Positions 1 through 7,273 of a DNA stretch of 11,131 nt are shown here, in pieces (the stretch's first letter is position 1; the number at the start of each line of letters is the position of its first letter). This stretch comes from Faecalicatena fissicatena (GTDB taxonomy: Bacteria; Bacillota; Clostridia; Lachnospirales; Lachnospiraceae), in assembly GCA_001028025.1 (NCBI GenBank), contig LDAQ01000025.1, forward strand, positions 1 to 11,131, given 5' to 3'. The notes below the pieces were generated by a model that was given only the letters and a program-made list of their open reading frames with translations, was not told the DNA's origin and ran no database searches. Both the position numbers and the translations under genes were made by a program.

Positions 1-1039
1 TTGGAGGTTCCGGCGGGCAAGGCTTAGGAGGCTCTGGCGGGCAAGGCTTAGGAGGTTCCGGTGGACAAGGTTTCGGAGGCCTCGGAGGACACGGTTCCGG
101 AGGTTCCGGCTTCGGGTCATGAATGAGATCGATCAGCCATTTAAATGCCTCATAAAATCCCCGGGCATAGAGAGAATGCAGGAAGAATTCATATACTTCA
201 GGCATAGCAGTTTTTAAATATTCCAGTTTATCCAGTGTGAATTTATACTTATGTGTTGCCAGTTCATAAAGTGTGCAATTGTTTTTATTTGTCAATTGAA
301 CAGCAGTTTCCTGTGCCATATTCCTGGTTAAAGGCTGTGGGGAATGCGGTTTCGTATAATGAATGAGTACCATAAGTTTTTTTATAGAATATTCTTTTTT
401 TGTATACCCGACTGCCTGTAATGCGCTGACAAAGTTTTGAAGCATATCTGCATCGGGGAAGGTGATTCTGGCTTCCATGGTCAGGGAATCTGTCTGAGAA
501 AATTCGCCCAGCTTAAACCCTGTCAGCCACCAGTGAATTGCGCTTCGCCTGATCAGTACTTTACGGTTTTTCTTAAGTACAAAGGACAGCGGCATAAGTT
601 CAGCATCGCTGACCGCTTCATAAAAGGTCCCTTTAAATTTTTCATAGTCAATGTCTTCTCTTGTCGTATTGTAGATTCCAATTTCTCCTCCGGTAGTAAT
701 GCCGTACTGACCTTTCCAAAGTTCAATCAGCCAGCGTTTTCCACCATAAGAAAATGTGATCGGTTCACAATCCATTATCATGTTAAAAAATGGGGACCCC
801 TCGTCATAGGCCTTACAATACCCCATTTCTCTTTGCCAGCAGTTCATCAGGGAATAAAAATAATCTCCCTTCATATCATAGGCGAACCCGGTTTCCTTTA
901 ATTCCGCGTTCACATTGGCGGCCAGCAAAGCTTTATCCGAAGTAGGACTGAAGTTTCGTGTATGCACCTTCCAGACGATGAGAAATATCAGTATCAGAAG
1001 GAGCAGGACAGCGCCAATTATAATTAATATGGTCAACAT
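1..1039 (-). CDS. DUF4474 membrane-anchored protein, 3' end beyond window
   Basis: The reverse strand is open from an ATG at 1039 to the window edge, 346 codons without a stop. An AAAGGA ribosome site lies 8 nt before the ATG. Residues 1-23 form one hydrophobic helix (signal anchor). Residues about 48-300 match the DUF4474 pattern as I know it: FAYD near 52, WQREMGYC at 68-75, DCEPITFSYGGKRWLIELWKGQYG around 90-113 and GGEIGIYNT at 117-125. From residue 309 the chain becomes a repeat of the octapeptide PKPCPPEP, still running when the window ends. The function of DUF4474 is not known. A long, Cys-bearing, polyproline-like tail after the domain suggests a stiff spacer or a protein-contact segment, but that is inference. 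Its topology (which side of the membrane the domain faces) cannot be decided here. The gene is divergent from livJ. Confidence 0.85.
   Translation of the reverse strand, partial: MLTILIIIGAVLLLLILIFLIVWKVHTRNFSPTSDKALLAANVNAELKETGFAYDMKGDYFYSLMNCWQREMGYCKAYDEGSPFFNMIMDCEPITFSYGGKRWLIELWKGQYGITTGGEIGIYNTTREDIDYEKFKGTFYEAVSDAELMPLSFVLKKNRKVLIRRSAIHWWLTGFKLGEFSQTDSLTMEARITFPDADMLQNFVSALQAVGYTKKEYSIKKLMVLIHYTKPHSPQPLTRNMAQETAVQLTNKNNCTLYELATHKYKFTLDKLEYLKTAMPEVYEFFLHSLYARGFYEAFKWLIDLIHDPKPEPPEPCPPRPPKPCPPEPPKPCPPEPPKPCPPEPP
3..110. repeat. 24-bp tandem coding repeat, four and a half units
   Basis: Units begin at 3, 27, 51, 75 and 99 (partial), each starting GGAGG and exactly 24 bp long, so the reading frame of the minus-strand gene is kept. 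Units 1 and 2 are nearly identical, units 3 and 4 have drifted. On the minus strand each unit encodes eight residues of the type PKPCPPEP, with a PRP variant in the unit at 75-98. The array continues past the left window edge, so its full copy number is unknown. Perfect in-frame repeats of this kind commonly expand and contract by slippage. Confidence 0.9.
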
Positions 1040-1063
1040 GGATAGAATCCTTTCAATCTATTT

Positions 1064-1092
1064 ACTATATTTTATTCTGCAGAAAGTAAACA
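1064..1092 (-). promoter_or_regulatory. possible promoter of the DUF4474 gene
   Basis: On the minus strand a TATAGT -10 box (1064-1069) lies 17 nt after a poor -35 match, TGTTTA (1087-1092), in AT-rich DNA upstream of the ATG at 1039. The -10 box is good, the -35 box is weak, so this is only a candidate. Confidence 0.3.
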
Positions 1093-1201
1093 GTACCGGA
1101 TTTCAGGTGAAAGTTAATAAATTAATCTTATGCAGATAACTTAGGATTAATTTTAAATAAAATAACAATTCAGAAGCTTTTGTTTCAGGTAAGGAACTCT
1201 A

Positions 1202-1230
1202 TTGACAAAACGGAATATCGAAGGTATCAT
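1202..1230 (+). promoter_or_regulatory. sigma-A promoter of livJ
   Basis: A perfect TTGACA (1202-1207), a 17-nt spacer and TATCAT (1225-1230) form a near-consensus vegetative promoter. Transcription should start near 1237, giving a leader of only about 22 nt, too short for a riboswitch or T-box. The leader carries GGGAGGA (1244-1250), 8 nt before the livJ ATG. The divergent AT-rich stretch 1100-1200 could hold an operator but none is clear. Confidence 0.85.
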
Positions 1231-1258
1231 AAATAAAACAATAGGGAGGAAGTTATTT

Positions 1259-2461
1259 ATGAAAAAGAGTAAAATGATTTTGAGTGTTCTTTTGGCAGGC
1301 ACAATGGTGCTTGGGTTAGCAGGATGTGGCAGTCCATCCAAAAGTACATCGGACAATGCATCAGACAGTAAGACTTCTGATTCTTCAGACGGCGACACCT
1401 TTAAGATTGGCGGAATCGGACCAACCACAGGCGGGGCAGCAGTTTATGGACAGGCAGTTAAGAACGCCGCAGAGCTCGCGGTAAATGAAATTAACGAAGC
1501 CGGCGGTATCAATGGCAAGCAGGTTGAATTGAATTTTCAGGATGATGAGCACGATGCAGAAAAGGCAGTTAATGCATATAACACATTGAAAGACTGGGGT
1601 ATGCAGGCTCTGCTCGGAACTGTAACGTCTACACCATGTGTTGCAGTTGCCAATGAAGCATATGCTGACAATATGTTCTTACTTTCACCATCAGGATCAG
1701 CAGTTGAATGCGTACAGTATGATAATGCATTCCGCGTATGTTTCTCAGACCCTAACCAGGGACTGGCATCAGCGCAATATATTGGTGAGAATAAGCTTGC
1801 TTCAAAGGTAGCGGTAATCTATGACAGCTCCGATGTATACTCATCAGGGATCTATGAGAAGTTTGCAGAAGAAGCAAAGAATCAGGATTTTGAGATCGTT
1901 GCTGCAGAGGCATTTACCGCTGATAACAACAAAGATTTCTCAACACAGATTCAGAAAGCAAAGGATGCGGGAGCAGATCTTGTATTCCTGCCAATATACT
2001 ATACCGAAGCATCCCTGATCCTTGACCAGGCTAAAAAATCCGGCTACGATACAAAATTCTTCGGATGCGACGGTCTGGACGGAATCCTCTCTGTTGAGAA
2101 CTTTGATACATCTCTTACGGAAGGCGTAATGCTTCTTACACCATTTGCAGCGGACGCGGAGGATGAGGCAACTCAGAAATTCGTATCAGAATACAAAGAA
2201 AAATATGGAGATACACCGAACCAGTTCGCAGCGGATGCTTATGATGGAATGTATGCAATCAAGGCTGCATTTGAAGCTGAGAATGTGACTCCGGATATGA
2301 GTATCAGCGATATCTGTGAAGCAGCTAAGAAAGGTATAACATCCATCACAGTCGATGGCCTGACTGGCGGAGAAGAAGGAATTACATGGACAGCTGACGG
2401 GGAACCGAACAAATCCCCAAAAGCAGTTATCATCACAGATGGTGCTTACAAAGCAATGTAA
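1259..2461 (+). CDS. livJ: Branched-chain amino acid ABC transporter, substrate-binding lipoprotein
   Basis: A 400-residue periplasmic-binding-type protein (Leu/Ile/Val-binding family, type I fold), anchored on the outer face of the membrane. Residues 1-22 are a lipoprotein signal peptide with lipobox LAGC and lipidated Cys23. A Ser/Asp/Thr-rich linker follows to about residue 46, then the ligand domain starting FKIGGIGPTTGG. Family hallmarks visible are the AAELAVNEINEAGGINGK helix, LLGTVTSTPCVAVANEA, LSPSGSA and FRVCFSDPNQG. The ATG at 1259 is chosen because it has a strong ribosome site and begins the signal peptide; an in-frame TTG at 1202 coincides with the -35 box and can be excluded. 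It delivers ligand to LivHM, whose genes follow after a terminator. Leu, Ile or Val is the likely ligand, but this family also binds other amino acids and amides, so specificity is inferred. Confidence 0.93.
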   Translation: MKKSKMILSVLLAGTMVLGLAGCGSPSKSTSDNASDSKTSDSSDGDTFKIGGIGPTTGGAAVYGQAVKNAAELAVNEINEAGGINGKQVELNFQDDEHDAEKAVNAYNTLKDWGMQALLGTVTSTPCVAVANEAYADNMFLLSPSGSAVECVQYDNAFRVCFSDPNQGLASAQYIGENKLASKVAVIYDSSDVYSSGIYEKFAEEAKNQDFEIVAAEAFTADNNKDFSTQIQKAKDAGADLVFLPIYYTEASLILDQAKKSGYDTKFFGCDGLDGILSVENFDTSLTEGVMLLTPFAADAEDEATQKFVSEYKEKYGDTPNQFAADAYDGMYAIKAAFEAENVTPDMSISDICEAAKKGITSITVDGLTGGEEGITWTADGEPNKSPKAVIITDGAYKAM

Positions 2462-2476
2462 TAACATAAAAAAGGC

Positions 2477-2523
2477 AAAAGAGAGCGAAGGGCTTCCGAA
2501 GGACAGTTCTTCGCTCTCTTTTT
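2477..2523 (+). terminator. Intrinsic terminator after livJ
   Basis: A 14-bp perfect stem pairs 2477-2490 (AAAAGAGAGCGAAG) with 2509-2522, followed by a run of T. The 18-nt loop holds a small CTTCCGAAG hairpin. The flanking A run could make it work on both strands. It separates livJ from the permease genes. Confidence 0.9.
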
Positions 2524-2550
2524 GCAGAGAAAAGGAGTTCGATAAAACCA

Positions 2551-2579
2551 TTGTCGGAACCGCTGGTATATGCTATACT
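2551..2579 (+). promoter_or_regulatory. Extended -10 promoter of livHMGF operon
   Basis: TTGTCG (2551-2556), a 17-nt spacer and TATACT (2574-2579), with TGC directly before the -10 box giving the extended -10 TGN motif. The predicted start near 2586 leaves a leader of about 28 nt to the livH ATG. Its place right after the livJ terminator supports independent transcription of the permease genes. Confidence 0.75.
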
Positions 2580-2613
2580 TTTGTGAGAAAAAAGAATGAG
2601 AAAGAGGTGCCTT

Positions 2614-3492
2614 ATGAGTTTTTTGTCGTATTTAATTAATGGCATAAGCCTTGGCAGTGTCTATGCAATCATAGCGCTGGGTTATACCATGGTTTATGGT
2701 ATTGCCAAGATGTTGAACTTTGCTCATGGTGATGTCATTATGATTGGCAGTTTTGTTGTGTTTATAACCACGAGCGCAACAGGAATGAATCCACTGCTGG
2801 CAGTTTTACTGTCTGTTGTAGTCTGTACCATACTTGGTATGGTGATTGAAAGATTGGCTTACAAGCCGCTTAGGGGAGCTTCGCCCCTTGCCGTACTGAT
2901 TACAGCGATTGGTGTCAGTTACTTTCTGCAGAACATTGCACTCCTTTTGTTTGGTGCAAATCCGAAATCCTTCACATCTGTAGTAAAGATTCCTGCGCTG
3001 AATCTGGCTGGCGGCAAATTGATTATTTCAGGGGAGACGATTGTCACAATTGTAACCTGTATCGTAATCATGATTGTTCTGACCATGTTTATGAAGACAA
3101 AACCAGGACAGGCAATGCTGGCTGTATCCGAGGATAAAGGAGCAGCGCAGTTGATGGGTGTAAATGTCAATAAAACGATTTCACTTACATTTGCCATCGG
3201 TTCCGGTCTGGCAGCGATTGCAGGTGTGCTTTTGTGCTCTGCATATCCATCCCTGACACCTTATACGGGATCTATGCCGGGTATTAAGGCGTTTGTTGCA
3301 GCGGTGTTTGGAGGAATCGGTTCTATCCCGGGCGCACTTCTTGGAGGAGTGATTCTTGGTGTAATTGAAATTCTATCCAAGGCATATATTTCCTCACAGC
3401 TTTCGGATGCAATTGTATTCGGTGTACTGATTATTGTGCTGCTTGTGAAGCCTACCGGTATTCTGGGTAAGAAGATCAACGAGAAAGTGTAG
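2614..3492 (+). CDS. livH: Branched-chain amino acid ABC transporter permease LivH
   Basis: A 292-residue polytopic membrane protein, the usual length for LivH, one half of the translocation pore. The N-terminus (INGISLGSVYAIIALGYTMVYG then MLNFAHGDVIMIG) is the classical LivH signature, and GIKAFVAAVFGGIGSIPGALLGG near residues 226-248 is the cytoplasmic-loop region that contacts the ATPases. Hydrophobic segments are spread over the whole length, about eight helices. The ATG at 2614 is preferred over the in-frame ATG at 2596 because AGAGGTG lies at proper distance before it. livM follows after 9 nt. It is expected to pair with LivM and with the ATPases LivG and LivF. Confidence 0.93.
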   Translation: MSFLSYLINGISLGSVYAIIALGYTMVYGIAKMLNFAHGDVIMIGSFVVFITTSATGMNPLLAVLLSVVVCTILGMVIERLAYKPLRGASPLAVLITAIGVSYFLQNIALLLFGANPKSFTSVVKIPALNLAGGKLIISGETIVTIVTCIVIMIVLTMFMKTKPGQAMLAVSEDKGAAQLMGVNVNKTISLTFAIGSGLAAIAGVLLCSAYPSLTPYTGSMPGIKAFVAAVFGGIGSIPGALLGGVILGVIEILSKAYISSQLSDAIVFGVLIIVLLVKPTGILGKKINEKV

Positions 3493-3501
3493 GTGGAATA
3501 G

Positions 3502-4575
3502 ATGAAAAAGAAGATGCTAAATACAACTAAGAACAATTTAATTACATATGGTATGGTGATTATTGCCTATATTATCGTGCAGATATTCGTGCTGTCAGGC
3601 AGCCTGTCTAATCTGATGCAGGGACTTTTAGTACCTCTTTGCACCTATGTCATTCTTGCACTCTCCCTGAATCTGACGGTAGGGGTGCTTGGTGAGCTGA
3701 GTCTCGGGCATGCAGGTTTCATGTGTATTGGTGCATTCACAGGCGCCTTTTTTTCAAAATGCACCTTTGGAACGATTCCGGACGGGCTTCGCTTTTTCCT
3801 TGCCATTCTGCTCGGCGCACTGGTGGCAGCAATTTTCGGCATATTAATCGGAATTCCCGTACTCCGTCTGCGTGGTGATTATCTGGCCATTGTGACACTG
3901 GCATTTGGGGAAATTATTAAAAATGTTATGAATGTATTGTATGTGGGGAAAGATTCAGCCGGATTTCACTTTTCATTGAAGGATCAGATGTCATTGAACC
4001 TTGCAGATGGCGGCGAAGTCATCATTAAAGGTGCCCAGGGAATCTCAGGAACACCGAAGAATTCTACATTTACAATAGGTATTATTCTGGTTCTGATCAC
4101 CTTGTTTATTATTTTGAATCTGATGAACTCCAGAGATGGACGTGCAGTTATGGCCATCCGTGATAACCGTATTGCGGCAGAATCAATTGGAATCAATATT
4201 ACAAAATATAAATTGATGGCATTTGCAGTTTCTGCCAGTCTTGCGGGTGTAGCTGGCGTCCTCTATGCGCATAACCTTGCAACACTGACAGCGCTTCCGA
4301 AGAATTTTGGTTACAATATGTCCATTATGATCCTTGTATTTGTAGTCCTCGGCGGAATCGGCAATATGCGCGGATCCATTATAGCGGCAGTTCTGCTTAC
4401 CCTTCTCCCGGAGGTGCTCCGCGGGCTCAATGACTATCGTATGCTGATTTACGCAGTTGTACTGATTGTTATGATGCTCTTTAACTGGAGCCCGAAGGCT
4501 CAGGAATGGAAGGCCCGCCATTCACTGAAGAAGTTGTTTGGCAGAAAAGATACTGCAGCGAAAGGGGGAAACTAA
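3502..4575 (+). CDS. livM: Branched-chain amino acid ABC transporter permease LivM
   Basis: A 357-residue membrane protein, second half of the pore. Motifs of the LivM family are seen: ALSLNLTVGVLGELSLGHAGFMCIGAF (about 52-78), LRLRGDYLAIVTLAFGEIIKN (about 120-140), the coupling-loop segment GRAVMAIRDNRIAAESIGIN (213-232) and LGGIGNMRGSIIAA near 286-299. Hydrophilic residues about 335-357 form a short basic cytoplasmic tail. A TAGGTGGA ribosome site sits before the ATG. Only one base separates its stop codon from the livG ATG, and the livG ribosome site lies inside the livM 3' end, so the two are probably translationally coupled. Confidence 0.93.
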   Translation: MKKKMLNTTKNNLITYGMVIIAYIIVQIFVLSGSLSNLMQGLLVPLCTYVILALSLNLTVGVLGELSLGHAGFMCIGAFTGAFFSKCTFGTIPDGLRFFLAILLGALVAAIFGILIGIPVLRLRGDYLAIVTLAFGEIIKNVMNVLYVGKDSAGFHFSLKDQMSLNLADGGEVIIKGAQGISGTPKNSTFTIGIILVLITLFIILNLMNSRDGRAVMAIRDNRIAAESIGINITKYKLMAFAVSASLAGVAGVLYAHNLATLTALPKNFGYNMSIMILVFVVLGGIGNMRGSIIAAVLLTLLPEVLRGLNDYRMLIYAVVLIVMMLFNWSPKAQEWKARHSLKKLFGRKDTAAKGGN

Positions 4576-4576
4576 G

Positions 4577-5335
4577 ATGGCGTTATTAGAAGTAAAAAAC
4601 CTTGGAATCTCATTCGGGGGTCTGCGTGCGGTAGACGCATTTGATGTCGCTATCGAATCCGGTCAGCTCTATGGTTTGATTGGACCGAATGGGGCGGGAA
4701 AGACGACTGTTTTTAATCTGCTGACAGGAGTATACCAGCCGACAGAAGGCAAAATCCTCCTCGATGGAAAAGATATAACCGGGAAAAAAACCATAGACAT
4801 TAACAGAGCCGGTGTGGCCCGTACCTTTCAGAATATTCGTCTGTTTCCAGCATTGACAGTACGGGATAACGTGAAGGCCGGTCTTCACAATGGACATCGC
4901 TATAGTACCGTGGAGGGAATTTTAAGGCTTCCACGCTATCGCAGGGTGGAAAAAGAGATGAACGAAAGAGCAATGGAATTATTAAAGGTCTTTGATCTTG
5001 ATAAAGAGGCAGAATATCTTGCATCCAACCTTCCCTATGGAAAACAGAGGAAGCTTGAGATTGCAAGGGCTCTTGCAACGGATCCAAAACTCCTTCTTCT
5101 GGATGAACCGGCCGCTGGAATGAACCCCAACGAGACAAATGAACTGATGGATACGATCAAGTTTGTACAAAAAGAATTCAAGATGACGATCCTTCTGATT
5201 GAGCATGATATGAAGCTGGTCAGCGGAATTTGTGAGAAGCTGACGGTACTGAACTTTGGTCAGGTACTTGCCCAGGGGAATACAAAAGACGTGCTCAGTA
5301 ATCCGGAAGTTATTACAGCTTACTTAGGCGAATAG
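4577..5335 (+). CDS. livG: Branched-chain amino acid ABC transporter ATPase LivG
   Basis: A 252-residue cytoplasmic ATPase that powers LivHM. Visible motifs are Walker A GPNGAGKT (36-43), Q-loop Gln85 in RTFQNIRLF, an ABC signature in the LivG-specific form LPYGKQRKLEIARAL (152-166), Walker B LLLLDEP (172-178) and switch His210 in LLIEHDMKLV. The signature lacks the usual LSGGQ, which is normal for LivG. The ATG at 4577 is chosen because AAGGGGG ends 8 nt before it and the protein then starts as family members do; an in-frame ATG at 4538 lies inside livM. livF follows after 12 nt. Confidence 0.93.
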   Translation: MALLEVKNLGISFGGLRAVDAFDVAIESGQLYGLIGPNGAGKTTVFNLLTGVYQPTEGKILLDGKDITGKKTIDINRAGVARTFQNIRLFPALTVRDNVKAGLHNGHRYSTVEGILRLPRYRRVEKEMNERAMELLKVFDLDKEAEYLASNLPYGKQRKLEIARALATDPKLLLLDEPAAGMNPNETNELMDTIKFVQKEFKMTILLIEHDMKLVSGICEKLTVLNFGQVLAQGNTKDVLSNPEVITAYLGE

Positions 5336-5347
5336 GAGGGGATATAG

Positions 5348-6058
5348 TTGTCAATGTTGAAAATTACAGATTTGGAAGTATATTATGGGGTAATCCAGGC
5401 AATCAAAGGTATATCCTTTGAAGTAAAAGAAGGTGAGGTCATCGCACTGATCGGCGCAAATGGTGCCGGCAAAACGACGATTCTTCACACGGTCACCGGA
5501 TTGATTGCACCTAAAGCAGGAAAAATTGAATTTGAAGGAACGGATATTACGAAGACGCCAGCTCATAAGATTGTATCTATGGGAATGGCGCACGTACCGG
5601 AAGGCAGACGTGTGTTTGCACAGCTTTCGGTATATGAGAATCTGAAGCTTGGTGCATATACAAGATCGGATAAGACTGAGATAGAAGAGACACTGGAGAT
5701 GGTGTATAAGCGTTTTCCAAGACTGAAGGAGCGCAGGAACCAGGCGGCGGGAACCCTAAGCGGCGGTGAGCAGCAGATGCTTGCCATGGGAAGGGCGCTG
5801 ATGAGCCATCCGAAGATCATTCTGATGGATGAACCATCTATGGGACTTTCCCCTATCTTTGTGAATGAAATATTTGATATCATCAAAGAGGTAAGTGCCG
5901 GCGGAACAACCGTACTTCTCGTGGAGCAAAATGCAAAGAAGGCATTAGGAATTGCAGACAGAGCATACGTTCTGGAAACAGGAAATATTGTACTGACAGG
6001 TGAGGCAAAAGCACTGATGAATGATGAGTCAATTAAGAAAGCATATCTTGGTGAATAA
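5348..6058 (+). CDS. livF: Branched-chain amino acid ABC transporter ATPase LivF
   Basis: A 236-residue ATPase, the partner of LivG. Motifs are Walker A GANGAGKT (36-43), HVPEGRRVF with Glu85 in the Q-loop region, the canonical signature LSGGEQQ (137-143), Walker B IILMDEP (157-163) and VEQNA with Gln where most ABC proteins have the switch His. Glu85 and the VEQN motif are typical of LivF and not defects. The start is uncertain between TTG 5348 and ATG 5354: AGGAGGGG at 5334-5341 is ideally spaced for the TTG and about 14 nt from the ATG, so the TTG is taken. The next gene starts 12 nt after the stop. Confidence 0.92.
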   Translation: MSMLKITDLEVYYGVIQAIKGISFEVKEGEVIALIGANGAGKTTILHTVTGLIAPKAGKIEFEGTDITKTPAHKIVSMGMAHVPEGRRVFAQLSVYENLKLGAYTRSDKTEIEETLEMVYKRFPRLKERRNQAAGTLSGGEQQMLAMGRALMSHPKIILMDEPSMGLSPIFVNEIFDIIKEVSAGGTTVLLVEQNAKKALGIADRAYVLETGNIVLTGEAKALMNDESIKKAYLGE

Positions 6059-6070
6059 GGGGGCGTACTT

Positions 6071-6715
6071 GTGGACAACATTATTATTACAATTCAGAGA
6101 CAATTTGGAAGCGGGGGAAAGACGGTAGGCGAAGATCTTGCCAAAGAGCTTGGTATTCCCTGTTATGGAAGGAACATCCTGCGCATGGCTTCAGACGACA
6201 GTGGAATCAATGAAAGATTATTTAATGAGGCCGATGAAAAGATTCAGTCGGGCAAGCTGTTTGGTATATCCAAGCATATTTATGACGGACAATTGATTCC
6301 TCCTGGAAGGGACAATTTCGTGTCTACCGAGAACCTGTTCTACTATCAGGCCAAGATAATCAAAGAACTGGCAGAAAAGGAGTCCTGCGTGATTGTAGGG
6401 CGCTGTGCAGGATTCGTACTCCGTGATAATCCCAACGCAATCAGTGTCTTTGTTCATGCGAATAAGCAGTTTTGTCTGGACAGAGCAGGAGAACGCGTGG
6501 CACTGACCGGGAAAGAGCTGGAGCGTTACGTGGAAGATATCGACAAATACCGGGGAAACTTTCACAGATACTATACAGGTCTGGAATGGGATGATGCGAA
6601 GAATTATGACTTGAGCATCGACAGCGGAAAAGTAGGATTTGAAAAGACGGGGGAGATTATAAAAGAGTATGTAAAGATTCGGTTTGGGAGGCTGCCTCAG
6701 GGGGGACGGGGGTAG
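6071..6715 (+). CDS. Cytidylate kinase-like protein, last gene of the liv operon
   Basis: A 214-residue soluble P-loop protein of the cytidylate-kinase-like family (Cytidylate_kin2 type) common in Clostridia. It opens with IIITIQRQFGSGGKTVGEDLAKELG; the GSGGKT stretch (13-18) stands in for the phosphate loop and departs from the GxxGxGK(S/T) form of true Cmk. CVIVGRCAGFVLRD (about 111-124) and a mobile Arg-rich segment with RAGERVALTGKELERYVEDIDKYRGNFHRYYTG (about 158-189) are also family-like. The GTG start follows AAGGGGG by 7 nt. It sits 12 nt after livF with no promoter or terminator between, so it should be cotranscribed. The substrate is unknown; members of this family are not proven CMP kinases, and a link to amino acid uptake is not established. 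Confidence 0.8.
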   Translation: MDNIIITIQRQFGSGGKTVGEDLAKELGIPCYGRNILRMASDDSGINERLFNEADEKIQSGKLFGISKHIYDGQLIPPGRDNFVSTENLFYYQAKIIKELAEKESCVIVGRCAGFVLRDNPNAISVFVHANKQFCLDRAGERVALTGKELERYVEDIDKYRGNFHRYYTGLEWDDAKNYDLSIDSGKVGFEKTGEIIKEYVKIRFGRLPQGGRG

Positions 6716-6828
6716 TTGGGGCGCTTACCGAGAGCCGGGACGGACTGCGAAAAGCACCTGTCCTGTTGGAAATACAGGCCGCTGCGCCAAGCAGCAGTAA
6801 GAGGAAATCCGCAAAATCAGACTGAACC

Positions 6829-6874
6829 GAACGCATTCACCGTTTAATCTGGTGATTAAACGGCTCAGGCGTTC
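6829..6874. other. Nested hairpin in the loop of inverted repeat 1
   Basis: A perfect 10-bp stem (6840-6849 with 6854-6863, loop TGGT) is capped on an outer 6-bp stem GAACGC/GCGTTC (6829-6834 with 6869-6874), separated by a symmetric 5-by-5 internal loop. It has no T run of its own. It could be a structural part of the repeat unit or of a read-through transcript. Confidence 0.75.
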
Positions 6875-6875
6875 T

Positions 6876-6903
6876 AAAAAGCTGCTTCGGAAGCAGCTTT
6901 TTT
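6876..6903 (+). terminator. Intrinsic terminator of the liv operon
   Basis: AAAAAGCTGCTT (6876-6887) pairs perfectly with 6891-6902 around a CGG loop and ends in six T (6898-6903). The A run on the left would give a U run on the other strand as well, so it may be bidirectional. It lies about 160 nt after the kinase stop codon and exactly in the loop of inverted repeat 1, so the long left arm should be transcribed with the liv operon. Confidence 0.8.
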
Positions 6904-7005
6904 CAGTCTGATTCTGCGGATTTCCTCTAACTGCTGCTAGTGCTCGCTAAATGCATTTCCAACAGGACAGGTGCTTTTCGCAGTCCGTCCCGGCTCTCGG
7001 TAAGC

Positions 7006-7273
7006 TGGTTGCATCCAGGCGGGAGGAAAGGATTCGTTTCACGGTGGGGACCGGACCGGGGCAGTGGATGGGATAGAACTGGTGTGACTGGAATTTCTCC
7101 AGTACGATTTTTAGGTATGTTTTTTAAAAGATTGGATTCACTTTTAATTACATTCAGTCTAGTTCCTGGGAGCTTACTGGTACCATAAAAGATACACCAA
7201 TTCTATTCCATCCGTTGCTCCGGCTCGGGATCTCTCCGGGGAATGAGCCCTTAACTGCCGATTGGATGAAACA
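7006..7273. repeat. Long inverted repeat 2, more diverged
   Basis: 7056-7085 is complementary to 7194-7223 at 25 of 30 positions, and all five differences are transitions. Outside these, 7006-7055 and 7224-7273 (each exactly 50 nt) still align as inverted copies with one gap at roughly 60 percent, so the palindrome seems to fill the entire space between repeats 1 and 3. Its AT-rich centre holds a short ACTGGA/TCCAGT hairpin (7087-7103). No gene is credible here. The outer extension is my hand alignment and is less certain than the inner 30 bp. Confidence 0.6.

Larger units (their letters stand above)
6723..7005. repeat. Long inverted repeat 1 (104-bp arms)
   Basis: The left arm 6723-6826 is complementary to the right arm 6902-7005. 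The outer 51 bp (6723-6773 with 6955-7005) pair without a mismatch; the inner 53 positions pair at about 40, with the loss concentrated in 6774-6790. The 75-nt loop holds two smaller hairpins (6829-6874 and 6876-6902). No coding gene is credible inside. As RNA it would fold into one giant hairpin, as DNA it could extrude a cruciform. Perfect ends and decayed centre fit a mobile palindromic or MITE-like unit, but no target-site duplication is visible at its edges. Confidence 0.9.

Noticed and set aside
3..110. CRISPR-like regular repeats at the left edge
   Set aside because: The 24-bp units are directly adjacent with no spacers and stay in the frame of a coding gene, so they are a protein-coding tandem repeat.
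437..1139. Plus-strand open frames of 154 and 74 codons upstream of livJ
   Set aside because: They lie antisense to the DUF4474 gene, have no fitting ribosome site and no recognisable protein pattern, while the minus-strand frame has clear family motifs.
1165..1179. Possible CodY box upstream of livJ (centre TTCAGAA)
   Set aside because: Only 10 of 15 positions match the AATTTTCWGAAAATT consensus, which AT-rich DNA reaches by chance. Regulation of liv genes by CodY is plausible biologically but not supported here.
1202..1258. Longer livJ starting at TTG 1202
   Set aside because: That TTG is the first codon-sized part of the -35 box TTGACA, so it would not be transcribed, and the signal peptide clearly begins at the ATG at 1259.
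6723..7005. Transposon with target-site duplication
   Set aside because: No direct repeat could be found at the outer edges of the palindromes, and no transposase frame lies inside, so only a MITE-like or other non-autonomous unit remains possible.
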